A stretch of DNA of 11,104 nt from Halanaerobiaceae bacterium (GTDB taxonomy: Bacteria; Bacillota; Halanaerobiia; Halanaerobiales; DTU029). Both the position numbers and the translations under genes were made by a program. This document shows, piece after piece, positions 1-5,620 of the stretch. How positions within the stretch are numbered: position 1 is the first letter of the stretch; each line of letters opens with the position of its first letter. Below the pieces are notes generated by a model. It was not told where the DNA came from, did not search any database, and saw nothing but the letters and a program-made list of their open reading frames with translations. The stretch spans positions 1 through 11,104 of the forward strand of contig JAAYLO010000093.1 in the NCBI GenBank assembly GCA_012521855.1, given 5' to 3'.

Positions 1-49
1 GATGTAAAGTCAAGTATATATAAAATGGTCTCTTTTTTTTTATTTTATG

Positions 50-67
50 AATTTTTTTAAAAAAATT
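50..67. repeat. Perfect 18-bp A/T palindrome
   Basis: The sequence reads AATTTTTTTAAAAAAATT, identical to its reverse complement, inside a very AT-rich stretch upstream of the sigma-factor gene. It has no G/C stem, so it is a poor intrinsic terminator by itself. It could be an UP-like or bent A-tract element for the downstream promoters, or the tail of a terminator belonging to a gene left of the window. The pattern is seen directly; the role is a guess. Confidence 0.5.
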
Positions 68-89
68 GTCACAAAAATAGAGTTTAACC

Positions 90-98
90 TGTTATAAT
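90..98 (+). promoter_or_regulatory. Candidate extended -10 promoter for the sigma gene (upstream)
   Basis: TGTTATAAT is a perfect TG-N-TATAAT extended -10 box, which would start transcription at about base 105. A TTGTCA hexamer lies at 66-71, but its 21-bp spacing is too long for a normal -35, so the extended TG would have to carry recognition. The surrounding leader is very AT-rich, which makes chance matches likely. Confidence 0.4.
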
Positions 99-126
99 TG
101 TAAAGATATAATCAGGAACATTATTA

Positions 127-135
127 TGATATAAT
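127..135 (+). promoter_or_regulatory. Candidate extended -10 promoter for the sigma gene (proximal)
   Basis: TGATATAAT is a second perfect TG-N-TATAAT box, 37 bp downstream of the first. It would start transcription near base 142, about 30 nt before the sigma-factor ATG. No convincing -35 stands 16-18 bp upstream. I cannot tell whether one or both boxes are used. I saw no clear ECF-type promoter (GAAC-like -35 with a CGT-like -10 at about 16 bp) that would show autoregulation. Confidence 0.4.
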
Positions 136-170
136 TAAAGTACTGGATAATTTGTTTTGGAGTTGGGGAA

Positions 171-746
171 ATGCTTGATAATATTAATGAAATAATCGAA
201 AAGATAAAAAATGGGGAAAAAAATGAATATGCAAGACTGGTGGAGCTGTTTCAACAGCAAATTTTCAGATACTGTTTCTTTATGCTGGGGCAGAAAGAAG
301 AAGCTGAAGATGCAGCTCAGGAGGTTTTTATAAAGGCTTATATTAATATAGGAAGTTTTCAGCTTCCCGGTAATTTTTCTGCCTGGCTATATAAAATAGC
401 TCACAATCATTGTGTTAACAAACTCAGACAGAGGAAAATCATTAGCTTTCTCCCGATAAATCTGGACAGTCTTGTCCTGAAATCTTCTTTAGCACTTCCT
501 GGTGAAGACCGGGAACTGACTGATGATCTAAAAGAAGCTTTGAATCAACTTACAGCTGTAGAGAGAAGTATTGTCTTGATGCGGGTGATTGAAGAAAAAC
601 AATATAAAGAGATTGCAAAATTATTAAATTATAAACCTGCTACCCTCAGGAAAAAATATGAGAGGGCCTGCAGGAAATTACAAAAATACTTATTAAGTTC
701 CGGGGGAGGAAAAAAAGGTGAATATGACCTTACTTCAATTGTATAA
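171..746 (+). CDS. ECF-type RNA polymerase sigma factor (sigma-70 family)
   Basis: This is a 191-residue alternative sigma factor that would direct RNA polymerase core to a specific set of promoters. Residues about 20-88 are region 2, with the typical AEDAAQEVFIKAY segment (residues 45-57) and the FSAWLYKIAHN helix (69-79). Residues about 120-173 are region 4, with the helix-turn-helix YKEIAKLLNYKPATLRKKY (145-163). There is no region 1 or 3, and the length is usual for ECF factors. The ATG has GGAG at 159-162, 8 nt upstream. The gene overlaps the next by 29 bp, the usual layout of a sigma/anti-sigma pair. Immediately downstream are nfeD and floA, which are SigW targets in B. subtilis. I therefore infer a SigW-like envelope-stress role, but cannot assign it to a named sigma. 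Confidence 0.93.
   Translation: MLDNINEIIEKIKNGEKNEYARLVELFQQQIFRYCFFMLGQKEEAEDAAQEVFIKAYINIGSFQLPGNFSAWLYKIAHNHCVNKLRQRKIISFLPINLDSLVLKSSLALPGEDRELTDDLKEALNQLTAVERSIVLMRVIEEKQYKEIAKLLNYKPATLRKKYERACRKLQKYLLSSGGGKKGEYDLTSIV
705..710 (+). promoter_or_regulatory. Shine-Dalgarno site fixing a GTG start
   Basis: GGAGGA lies inside the 3' end of the sigma gene, 7 nt before GTG 718 and 13 nt before the in-frame ATG 724. The spacing favours the GTG as the start of the downstream membrane protein and implies translational coupling to the sigma gene. Confidence 0.7.
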
Positions 747-1095
747 TAAGATAAACAGGGTAAAAGTTCCTGAAATAGACTTGCGTGAAAGGGTTATGGC
801 CAGGATTAATATAGAAAAAGGCCCTGTCTGTACTGGGAAAAGGTATCTTAAACTGGTTTTTGCTGTTTCCATATTTGTTGTGTTCTTTTTCCAGGGACTT
901 ATATTCCTGAATGAGAGCATCCTGGACTTTGTAGAGAATGCTGACAAAGCCAATCTCCTGTACCAGATTATTAAGACAGTAAAACTGGATAGGCTTGCTG
1001 CCCTGATAAAGGATTTTGATATTGGAAGCATTCTTAGAGCTATTGTTTATTTCTTTAGAGATATTTTTTCTGCATCATTCAATTTTCTTATATGA
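718..1095 (+). CDS. Small membrane protein, candidate anti-sigma factor
   Basis: This 125-residue protein has no family I recognise. It has a charged N-terminal part (residues 1-43) with a predicted amphipathic segment IDLRERVMARI (20-30). One clear transmembrane helix follows at about 45-66, then a mixed segment (67-103) and a second hydrophobic stretch at the C-terminus (104-125). The start is GTG, chosen from the Shine-Dalgarno spacing; ATG 724 is the alternative. It overlaps the ECF sigma gene by 29 bp, and a cytoplasmic N-terminus before a single membrane helix is the architecture of membrane anti-sigma factors. However, the zinc-binding HxxxCxxC motif is absent: there is only one cysteine, residue 38. 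The anti-sigma role therefore rests on position and topology only. Confidence 0.8.
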   Translation: MNMTLLQLYNKINRVKVPEIDLRERVMARINIEKGPVCTGKRYLKLVFAVSIFVVFFFQGLIFLNESILDFVENADKANLLYQIIKTVKLDRLAALIKDFDIGSILRAIVYFFRDIFSASFNFLI

Positions 1096-1106
1096 GGGGA
1101 GGTGTC

Positions 1107-1135
1107 TTTACTATATTTCAAAAAAAGTATATAAT
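1107..1135 (+). promoter_or_regulatory. Sigma-A-like promoter for nfeD-floA
   Basis: TTTACT (1107-1112) is separated by exactly 17 bp from a perfect TATAAT (1130-1135), so transcription would start at about 1142, giving a leader of about 37 nt before nfeD. The -35 matches 4 of 6 consensus positions. I do not see a SigW-type TGAAAC-N16-CGTA promoter in this 83-bp gap. If the upstream sigma factor controls nfeD-floA, it would have to do so by read-through or with a different recognition sequence. Confidence 0.5.
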
Positions 1136-1178
1136 AATTGAAGATGGAATTGAGCTGAGGGAAGGGTGGTGATTACTG

Positions 1179-2486
1179 ATGAGCAATAAACCGGCACGTT
1201 TTTGTCTGTATTTTTTAGTCTTATTTCTTTTCGTTTGCATTGGCGGCCTTGCAGGGGCAGATAGCACTGATCTGGTTTATAAAATAAGAATAAGCGGAGA
1301 AATTGATTATGGTTTATATAAACTGACTGAAAGGAGTATCGCTGAAGCGGAAGAACTGGGAGCAGATTTGATCTTAATTGAGATTGATACATATGGCGGT
1401 TATGTTGATCCTGCCATAAAGATCAGGGATTTGATTCTGTCTGCAAAGATACCCAGTGTTACTTATGTTAAGGGAAGAGCCTGGTCAGCCGGCGCCCTGA
1501 TTGCCCTGGCTGGAGAGAATCTGGTTATGGCTGAAGGGAGCAGTATCGGGGCAGCAGAAACACGGCCTGATGATGAAAAATATATCTCAGCTTTCAGGAA
1601 AGAATTCAAGGCTACAGCAGAGAGCAGGGGAAAAAACCCGGACCTGGCAGCTGCCATGGTTGACTCTGACATAGAAATAGAGGGGATTATTCCCGGCGGG
1701 AAATTATTGACCCTGACTGCTAATGAGGCTTTAGAACACGGGATAGCAGATTTTAAGGCCCAGAATGAAGAGGACTTGTTTAAGAAACTGGATATTCATC
1801 CTTCAGAGATAAAAAGCACAGAATTCACCATGACCGAAAAAGCTGCCCGGATTATAACACGGCCTACTATTACTGTTCTTCTGATCACAATAGGAATACT
1901 GGCCTTAATTGCTGAAGCCTTTATTTCAGGATTCGGGGTTCTCGGGACATTAGGTTTTCTTTCCCTGGGGGCAGTATTCAGCAGTTATATTTATTATGGT
2001 GTTGCAGGATGGGGACTGGCAGTATTATTTGTAATCGGAGTGGTACTGTTGGCCATTGAAATTTTTGTTACTCCCGGTTTTGGAATAACAGGTATTGGAG
2101 GTATTATCGCGATACTTGCCAGTATATATTATCTCTTCCCCAATTTTGATATTGCCATAACGGCAGTCGCCGTAATGCTCTTACTGAGTACAACGGGCTT
2201 TATCGTTATGCTGAAACTCTTTGGAAGCAGCCGTCTGTGGAAGAGATTATCACTGGGAGAAAGCCAGACAAAAGAAGCGGGATATATGGCCCAGAGTGAT
2301 AAAAAAGATCTGACCGGCAAGACAGGTGTAGCAATAACTCCCTTAAGGCCGGCAGGTATTGTGGAAATTGAGGGAGAGAGAATTGATGTTGTAAGTGAAG
2401 GCGGGTTTATTGATAAGGGTGAAGAGGTAATAGTACAAAAAAATGCGGGAAACCGCATAGTAGTAAAAAGGACAAAGGAGGAATAA
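1179..2486 (+). CDS. nfeD: NfeD family membrane-bound serine protease (YqeZ type, full length)
   Basis: This 435-residue protein is the long form of NfeD, a membrane protease and scaffold partner of flotillins and stomatins. Residues 1-27 form a signal peptide (hydrophobic core about 10-22, AGA cleavage region). Residues about 32-205 are a ClpP-like protease domain; the nucleophile is probably Ser103 in RAWSAGALIAL (100-110). A lysine in the 134-144 region is the likely partner of a Ser-Lys dyad, but I cannot say which. Several transmembrane helices fill about 229-349. The C-terminus (about 378-435) is the small OB-fold NfeD domain with GKTGVAITPLRPAG and GEEVIVQ. The ATG is preceded by GGTGAT (1168-1173). 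It lies 1 nt before the TTG alternative start of floA and 4 nt before its ATG, a conserved pairing, so the two proteins very likely act together. Confidence 0.93.
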   Translation: MSNKPARFCLYFLVLFLFVCIGGLAGADSTDLVYKIRISGEIDYGLYKLTERSIAEAEELGADLILIEIDTYGGYVDPAIKIRDLILSAKIPSVTYVKGRAWSAGALIALAGENLVMAEGSSIGAAETRPDDEKYISAFRKEFKATAESRGKNPDLAAAMVDSDIEIEGIIPGGKLLTLTANEALEHGIADFKAQNEEDLFKKLDIHPSEIKSTEFTMTEKAARIITRPTITVLLITIGILALIAEAFISGFGVLGTLGFLSLGAVFSSYIYYGVAGWGLAVLFVIGVVLLAIEIFVTPGFGITGIGGIIAILASIYYLFPNFDIAITAVAVMLLLSTTGFIVMLKLFGSSRLWKRLSLGESQTKEAGYMAQSDKKDLTGKTGVAITPLRPAGIVEIEGERIDVVSEGGFIDKGEEVIVQKNAGNRIVVKRTKEE

Positions 2487-2490
2487 ATTG

Positions 2491-3492
2491 ATGGGTTATA
2501 TTGGTTTAGTAATTATCATCTTCTTCTTTATTTTTATACCGGTATTTTTCTATTTCATTCCGGTAGGATTATGGATCTCGGCTCTGGCGGCAGGTGTCAG
2601 GATAGGTATCATAACCCTCTTTGGTATGAGGCTGCGCCGGGTTCCGCCTTCAATAATCGTAAGACCCATGATCAAGTCTCACAAAGCCGGTATTTTTGTA
2701 AAGAGCGATCAACTGGAAGCACATTATCTGGCAGGCGGAAATGTTGACAGGGTAATAGATGCCCTTATTGCTGCCCAGAGAGCTGAGATAGAACTTAGTT
2801 TTGAGAGGGCAGCTGCCATTGACCTGGCTGGCAGGGATGTACTGGAAGCAGTACGGATGAGTGTAAATCCAAAGGTTATCCAGACGCCTATTGTTTCTGC
2901 TGTTGCCATGGATGGTATACAGGTTATGGCTACAGCCAGGATTACCGTAAGAGCCAATATTGACCGGCTGGTTGGCGGGGCCGGGGAAGAAACAATTATT
3001 GCCAGGGTTGGAGAAGGTATTGTAACTACTGTAGGTTCTTCTGAAACCCATACAAAAGTATTGGAAAACCCTGATTCAATTTCAAGAACTGTACTGGAAA
3101 AAGGGCTGGATTCCGGTACTGCTTTTGAGATATTATCAATTGACATAGCTGATGTAGATGTAGGAAAAAATATAGGTGCACAATTACAGACTGACCAGGC
3201 AGAAGCTGATAAACGGATTGCACAGGCCAAGGCTGAAGAGAGAAGAGCCATGGCGGTTGCCAGGGAACAGGAGATGAAAGCAAAGGTTCAGGAAATGAGG
3301 GCAAAAGTAGTTGAAGCAGAGGCAGAAATTCCCCTGGCTCTGGCAGAGGCCTTACGTTCAGGAAAAATCGGTGTTATGGATTATCTGACCCTGAAAAATA
3401 TAGAGGCTGATACAGATATGCGTTCAAGCATTTCAAAAATGGGTAAAGATAAGGACGGTTCAGCTGACCCCAAGTCCCCTGACAGAAAGTAG
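2491..3492 (+). CDS. floA: Flotillin-like protein FloA (YqfA, SigW-regulated family)
   Basis: This 333-residue flotillin-like protein forms functional membrane microdomains; in B. subtilis FloA scaffolds signalling and protease complexes. The N-terminus (about 3-45) is a hydrophobic membrane hairpin ending in the charged GMRLRR. Strongly conserved FloA segments follow: AGGNVDRVIDALIAAQR (81-97), AAAIDLAGRDVLEAV (107-121), RANIDRLVGGAGEETI (154-169) and GLDSGTAFEILSID (205-218). Residues about 235-288 are the alanine/glutamate-rich coiled coil. The C-terminus is short, charged and probably disordered. The length is close to that of B. subtilis FloA as I recall it. ATG 2491 was preferred; a TTG directly before it (2488) could add one residue. 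AGGAGG at 2476-2481 serves either. The gene starts 4 nt after nfeD, as in the yqeZ-yqfA operon. Confidence 0.97.
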   Translation: MGYIGLVIIIFFFIFIPVFFYFIPVGLWISALAAGVRIGIITLFGMRLRRVPPSIIVRPMIKSHKAGIFVKSDQLEAHYLAGGNVDRVIDALIAAQRAEIELSFERAAAIDLAGRDVLEAVRMSVNPKVIQTPIVSAVAMDGIQVMATARITVRANIDRLVGGAGEETIIARVGEGIVTTVGSSETHTKVLENPDSISRTVLEKGLDSGTAFEILSIDIADVDVGKNIGAQLQTDQAEADKRIAQAKAEERRAMAVAREQEMKAKVQEMRAKVVEAEAEIPLALAEALRSGKIGVMDYLTLKNIEADTDMRSSISKMGKDKDGSADPKSPDRK

Positions 3493-3502
3493 TGGATAGA
3501 TA

Positions 3503-4006
3503 ATGGAAGAAATCATTGGTATTCTGGTCTGGATCGTGATATTAGTTATAGGTGTAATGAGGAAAAATACCTCAACTGATAAAAAGAAAAAAAAGATAGA
3601 AAACATAGAAAAGAATTTAAAAGAAATTTTTGCGGGGGACATAGACCTGGATACTCTGGCAAAGACATTCTCCCGGAGTGAGAGAGAAAATGAAATAGCA
3701 GAAGAGGACTGGATTCCTGCTTATGAAGAGACTTCTGTTGATGAGTCTGTTCCTTCAGCAGAAGTAGTGGCAGCATATCAGAATATTACAGCCGGGAAGG
3801 GACTTTATCAGGAGGAGGAGCTTTATCAGCTTCCTGTTGAGGAAGAAAGAGCAGCAAAAGACAGGATAGATGGAGAGGATGTTTTTGAAAGCAGTGATGG
3901 TGAACCATTTATGGATGAGGAAGATTTGATCAAGGGGATTATTTTTAAAGAGATACTGGATAGACCCAGGGCATTAGCCCCATACAGGGCTGTTGTCTGG
4001 AGATAG
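3503..4006 (+). CDS. Uncharacterised acidic membrane-anchored protein, third gene of the nfeD-floA operon
   Basis: This 167-residue protein has no function I can name. Residues 4-19 form one hydrophobic N-terminal helix, followed by a lysine-rich patch (TDKKKKKIENIEK, about 25-37) that would sit at the membrane surface on the cytoplasmic side. The middle (about 58-142) is very acidic and low in complexity, probably disordered. The C-terminus ends in a compact segment, DLIKGIIFKEILDRPRA (141-157) then LAPYR. I recall similar tails (EILxxPRA...PYR) at the ends of other short Firmicutes hypotheticals, but could not check this. It starts 10 nt after floA with only a weak Shine-Dalgarno (GTGGA at 3492-3496), so it is probably co-translated, and the terminator follows directly. 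A tethered adaptor of the FloA microdomain is a reasonable guess only. Confidence 0.85.
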   Translation: MEEIIGILVWIVILVIGVMRKNTSTDKKKKKIENIEKNLKEIFAGDIDLDTLAKTFSRSERENEIAEEDWIPAYEETSVDESVPSAEVVAAYQNITAGKGLYQEEELYQLPVEEERAAKDRIDGEDVFESSDGEPFMDEEDLIKGIIFKEILDRPRALAPYRAVVWR

Positions 4007-4013
4007 ATTCCCG

Positions 4014-4043
4014 GCCTTACTGTATTTTACAGTAAGGCTTTTT
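4014..4043 (+). terminator. Rho-independent terminator of the sigma-nfeD-floA segment
   Basis: The arms GCCTTACTGTA (4014-4024) and TACAGTAAGGC (4028-4038) form a perfect 11-bp stem with a TTT loop, followed directly by TTTTT (4039-4043) and, after ACTG, another T-run. It begins 7 nt after the stop codon of the acidic protein. It marks the boundary between the nfeD-floA unit and the yqfC operon. Confidence 0.93.
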
Positions 4044-4083
4044 ACTGTTTTTATCCGGAATGATTATAAATACAGCCTGAAAT

Positions 4084-4111
4084 TTGTGTAAAAAGATAAA
4101 TATGGTATAAT
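4084..4111 (+). promoter_or_regulatory. Promoter of the yqfC-yqfD-phoH-pgpH operon
   Basis: A perfect TATAAT (4106-4111) is preceded by TG at 4103-4104, making an extended -10 (TATGGTATAAT). A weak TTGTGT (4084-4089) stands 16 bp upstream. Transcription would start near 4118. This looks like a vegetative sigma-A promoter; I see no sigma-E-type box (ATA, then CATACATA-like) in the gap, although yqfD is sigma-E-controlled in B. subtilis. A vegetative promoter makes sense for the downstream phoH, pgpH and ybeY. Confidence 0.65.
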
Positions 4112-4133
4112 AAAATAATAAAGCATTAATAAA

Positions 4134-4168
4134 CTCCTCTCTGCATAAATTTTAAGTGCAGGGAGGGG
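4134..4168 (+). promoter_or_regulatory. Leader hairpin sequestering the yqfC Shine-Dalgarno site
   Basis: In RNA, CTCCTCTCTGCA (4134-4145) pairs with TGCAGGGAGGGG (4157-4168) over 12 positions: ten Watson-Crick pairs and two G-U wobbles (4135/4167 and 4140/4162). The loop is 11 nt and A/U-rich (4146-4156). The 3' arm contains the whole Shine-Dalgarno sequence GGGAGGGG (4161-4168), which lies 8 nt before ATG 4177. When folded, the ribosome site would be closed. The hairpin begins about 16 nt from the predicted transcript start. It has no T-tract after it, so it is not a terminator. Whether it regulates translation is inferred. Confidence 0.65.
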
Positions 4169-4176
4169 ATTAATGA

Positions 4177-4467
4177 ATGGATAAGCTCAAAAGACAGTTT
4201 CTGGGTGTTTTTGATCTGCCAGTTGAAATAACAATGGATTATCCACTGATGATGATTGTGGGAAATAATAAATTGTTTCTGGAAAACCATAAGGGTTTAA
4301 GCTCTTTTCAGAAAGATGAGATCAGGATAAAAACAAAACAGGGAGATATAATCATAAGTGGTGAGAGATTATCAATAAATGAGATAGATACTGAGAGTCT
4401 GACTATCTCCGGCAATCTTTATTCTATATTTTATGAATATAGAATAAAGGAGGATAGTCATGATTAA
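4177..4467 (+). CDS. yqfC: Sporulation protein YqfC (YabP/YqfC family)
   Basis: This 96-residue beta-rich protein belongs to the YabP/YqfC family. The members, needed in or around spore formation, are expressed in the mother cell in B. subtilis and have no known enzymatic activity. Family features are the segment LPVEITMDYPLMMIVGN (14-30), the strand pairs IRIKTKQGDIIISGE and LTISGNLYSIFYEYR, and the usual length of about 90-100 residues. ATG 4177 is the start: the ATG at 4173 is in another frame and meets a stop after three codons. The Shine-Dalgarno is strong but paired in the leader hairpin. The gene overlaps yqfD by 8 nt, as is usual for this pair. Assignment rests on sequence character plus the invariant yqfC-yqfD-phoH order. 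Confidence 0.88.
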   Translation: MDKLKRQFLGVFDLPVEITMDYPLMMIVGNNKLFLENHKGLSSFQKDEIRIKTKQGDIIISGERLSINEIDTESLTISGNLYSIFYEYRIKEDSHD

Positions 4468-5620
4468 GAAAATCAGGGATTTCTGCATGGGCCGGCTGCT
4501 AATTGAAATAAGGGGCAATGCCCTGGCCAGGTTTATAAACCAGATCAATGAAATGGGTATAAAAATCTGGAATATCAGGAGGATAAAATATGATTATTAC
4601 CTGGCTGTAATATATAAAAGGGATTTTAATAAATTGCGCCCGCTGCTCCGCAAGCGTAAGTGTAAGGTTAAAATAATTAAAAAAAATGGTCTTCCCTTTA
4701 TTTTAACGGGTATAAAAAAAAGGGTTTTTCTTCTGATAGGTCTAATTATATTTTTAAGTATTTTCTATACCGGTTCTTCATTTTTATGGTATTATGATAT
4801 CAATGGGCTGGAGATGATTAATGAAGAAGAAGTCAGGAGGCTTTTGTTTGATTTTGGTCTGAAAAGGGGTATATTAAGAAAAGACATAAATACTGCTTTA
4901 CTGGAAAATTACCTATTGAAAAATATTCCCGGGATATCCTGGATTGATATCAGATGGAAAGGAACCAGGCTGTTAATAGATATTGTTGAAAAAAAGACAA
5001 TTACACCAATAAAAACCGGTGAACTTGTGGCAGCAAGAGATGGTATTATTACTGAGATAATTGTTTTTAAAGGACAGCCTGTGGTAAAGGAAGGGGATAC
5101 AGTAAGCAGGGGACAGGTATTGGTAATACCGGAGGCAGAGAATGAAGAAACACGGGCGATTATCAGGGCAAATGTCTGGTATGATGCAGTAGGAGAGGCT
5201 TCTACCAGGAACAGGATGATTCTTTATACCGGAAGGAAAAAGACTTTCTGGGGTGTTAAGATTGGCCCGGGAAAGTTTTATTTAACAAAAATTAAACCGC
5301 CTTTTAAACAATATAAGAGGAGAGAGGAGTTAAAAAAGATTTTTCTATGGAGGAATCTTGAGTTTCCTATCGAATTTATTAAAGAAGAGCATCAGGAATT
5401 AACCCTTTATAGAGAAAACTGGAGTTATCAACTGGCATTATTTAAAGCAAGAGAAAAGGCTTTTGCTGAAATTCTGGCATTATTAAATAATGACAGTATT
5501 ATAGAAGATGTATCACAAGAGATTCTGGCAGATGATAAAAAAAACATAAAACTCAGATTATTAGCAAAGGTTGAAGAAAATATAGCATGTCTGAAGGAGG
5601 AGTCCAGTGGTAGAGACTGA
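4460..5620 (+). CDS. yqfD: Sporulation protein YqfD
   Basis: This 386-residue membrane protein is required for efficient sporulation in B. subtilis (a stage IV-type role); its molecular function is not known. Residues 1-87 form a cytoplasmic N-terminal domain with basic patches (RKRKCKVKIIKK, 64-75). Residues about 88-111 are the single transmembrane helix, so most of the protein lies outside the membrane. Residues about 113-178 (DINGLEMINEEEVRR onward) resemble a POTRA-like fold, and 191-222 carry the spacing of a barrel-sandwich hybrid domain (DGIITEI, VVKEGDTV, GQVL). The C-terminal region (about 260-386) is basic and helical. AAAGGAGGAT (4446-4455) stands close upstream. It overlaps yqfC by 8 nt and phoH by 14 nt, implying coupled translation. 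Family assignment is confident; the domain analogies are my inference. Confidence 0.93.
   Translation: MIKKIRDFCMGRLLIEIRGNALARFINQINEMGIKIWNIRRIKYDYYLAVIYKRDFNKLRPLLRKRKCKVKIIKKNGLPFILTGIKKRVFLLIGLIIFLSIFYTGSSFLWYYDINGLEMINEEEVRRLLFDFGLKRGILRKDINTALLENYLLKNIPGISWIDIRWKGTRLLIDIVEKKTITPIKTGELVAARDGIITEIIVFKGQPVVKEGDTVSRGQVLVIPEAENEETRAIIRANVWYDAVGEASTRNRMILYTGRKKTFWGVKIGPGKFYLTKIKPPFKQYKRREELKKIFLWRNLEFPIEFIKEEHQELTLYRENWSYQLALFKAREKAFAEILALLNNDSIIEDVSQEILADDKKNIKLRLLAKVEENIACLKEESSGRD
5594..5601 (+). promoter_or_regulatory. Shine-Dalgarno site fixing the phoH GTG start
   Basis: AAGGAGGA lies within the end of yqfD, 5 nt before GTG 5607. No in-frame ATG lies nearby upstream, and the next methionine codon downstream is residue 16, so GTG is the best start and gives the normal N-terminal domain. 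Confidence 0.75.

Noticed and set aside
66..98. TTGTCA and TATAAT as a standard sigma-A promoter
   Set aside because: The spacer is 21 bp, too long for a normal -35/-10 pair; only the extended -10 is kept as a candidate.
114..142. AGGAAC as an ECF-type -35 box for sigma autoregulation
   Set aside because: No matching CGT- or TCTA-like -10 lies 15-17 bp downstream, so it is not reported as a promoter.
2724..3251. Long reverse-strand open frame (175 codons) opposite floA
   Set aside because: It lies wholly inside a strongly conserved gene, its product is a Ser/Ala/Ile-rich composition typical of an antisense shadow, and no convincing ribosome site or family motif is seen.
4014..4176. Riboswitch in the gap before yqfC
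   Set aside because: The gap contains a simple terminator and one simple hairpin; I see no conserved core of a known riboswitch class. In particular, no c-di-AMP (ydaO) type fold is recognisable, and the leader from the predicted start is too short for it.
4173..4184. ATG at 4173 as the start of yqfC
   Set aside because: It is in a different frame and meets TAA after three codons; ATG 4177 begins the real frame.
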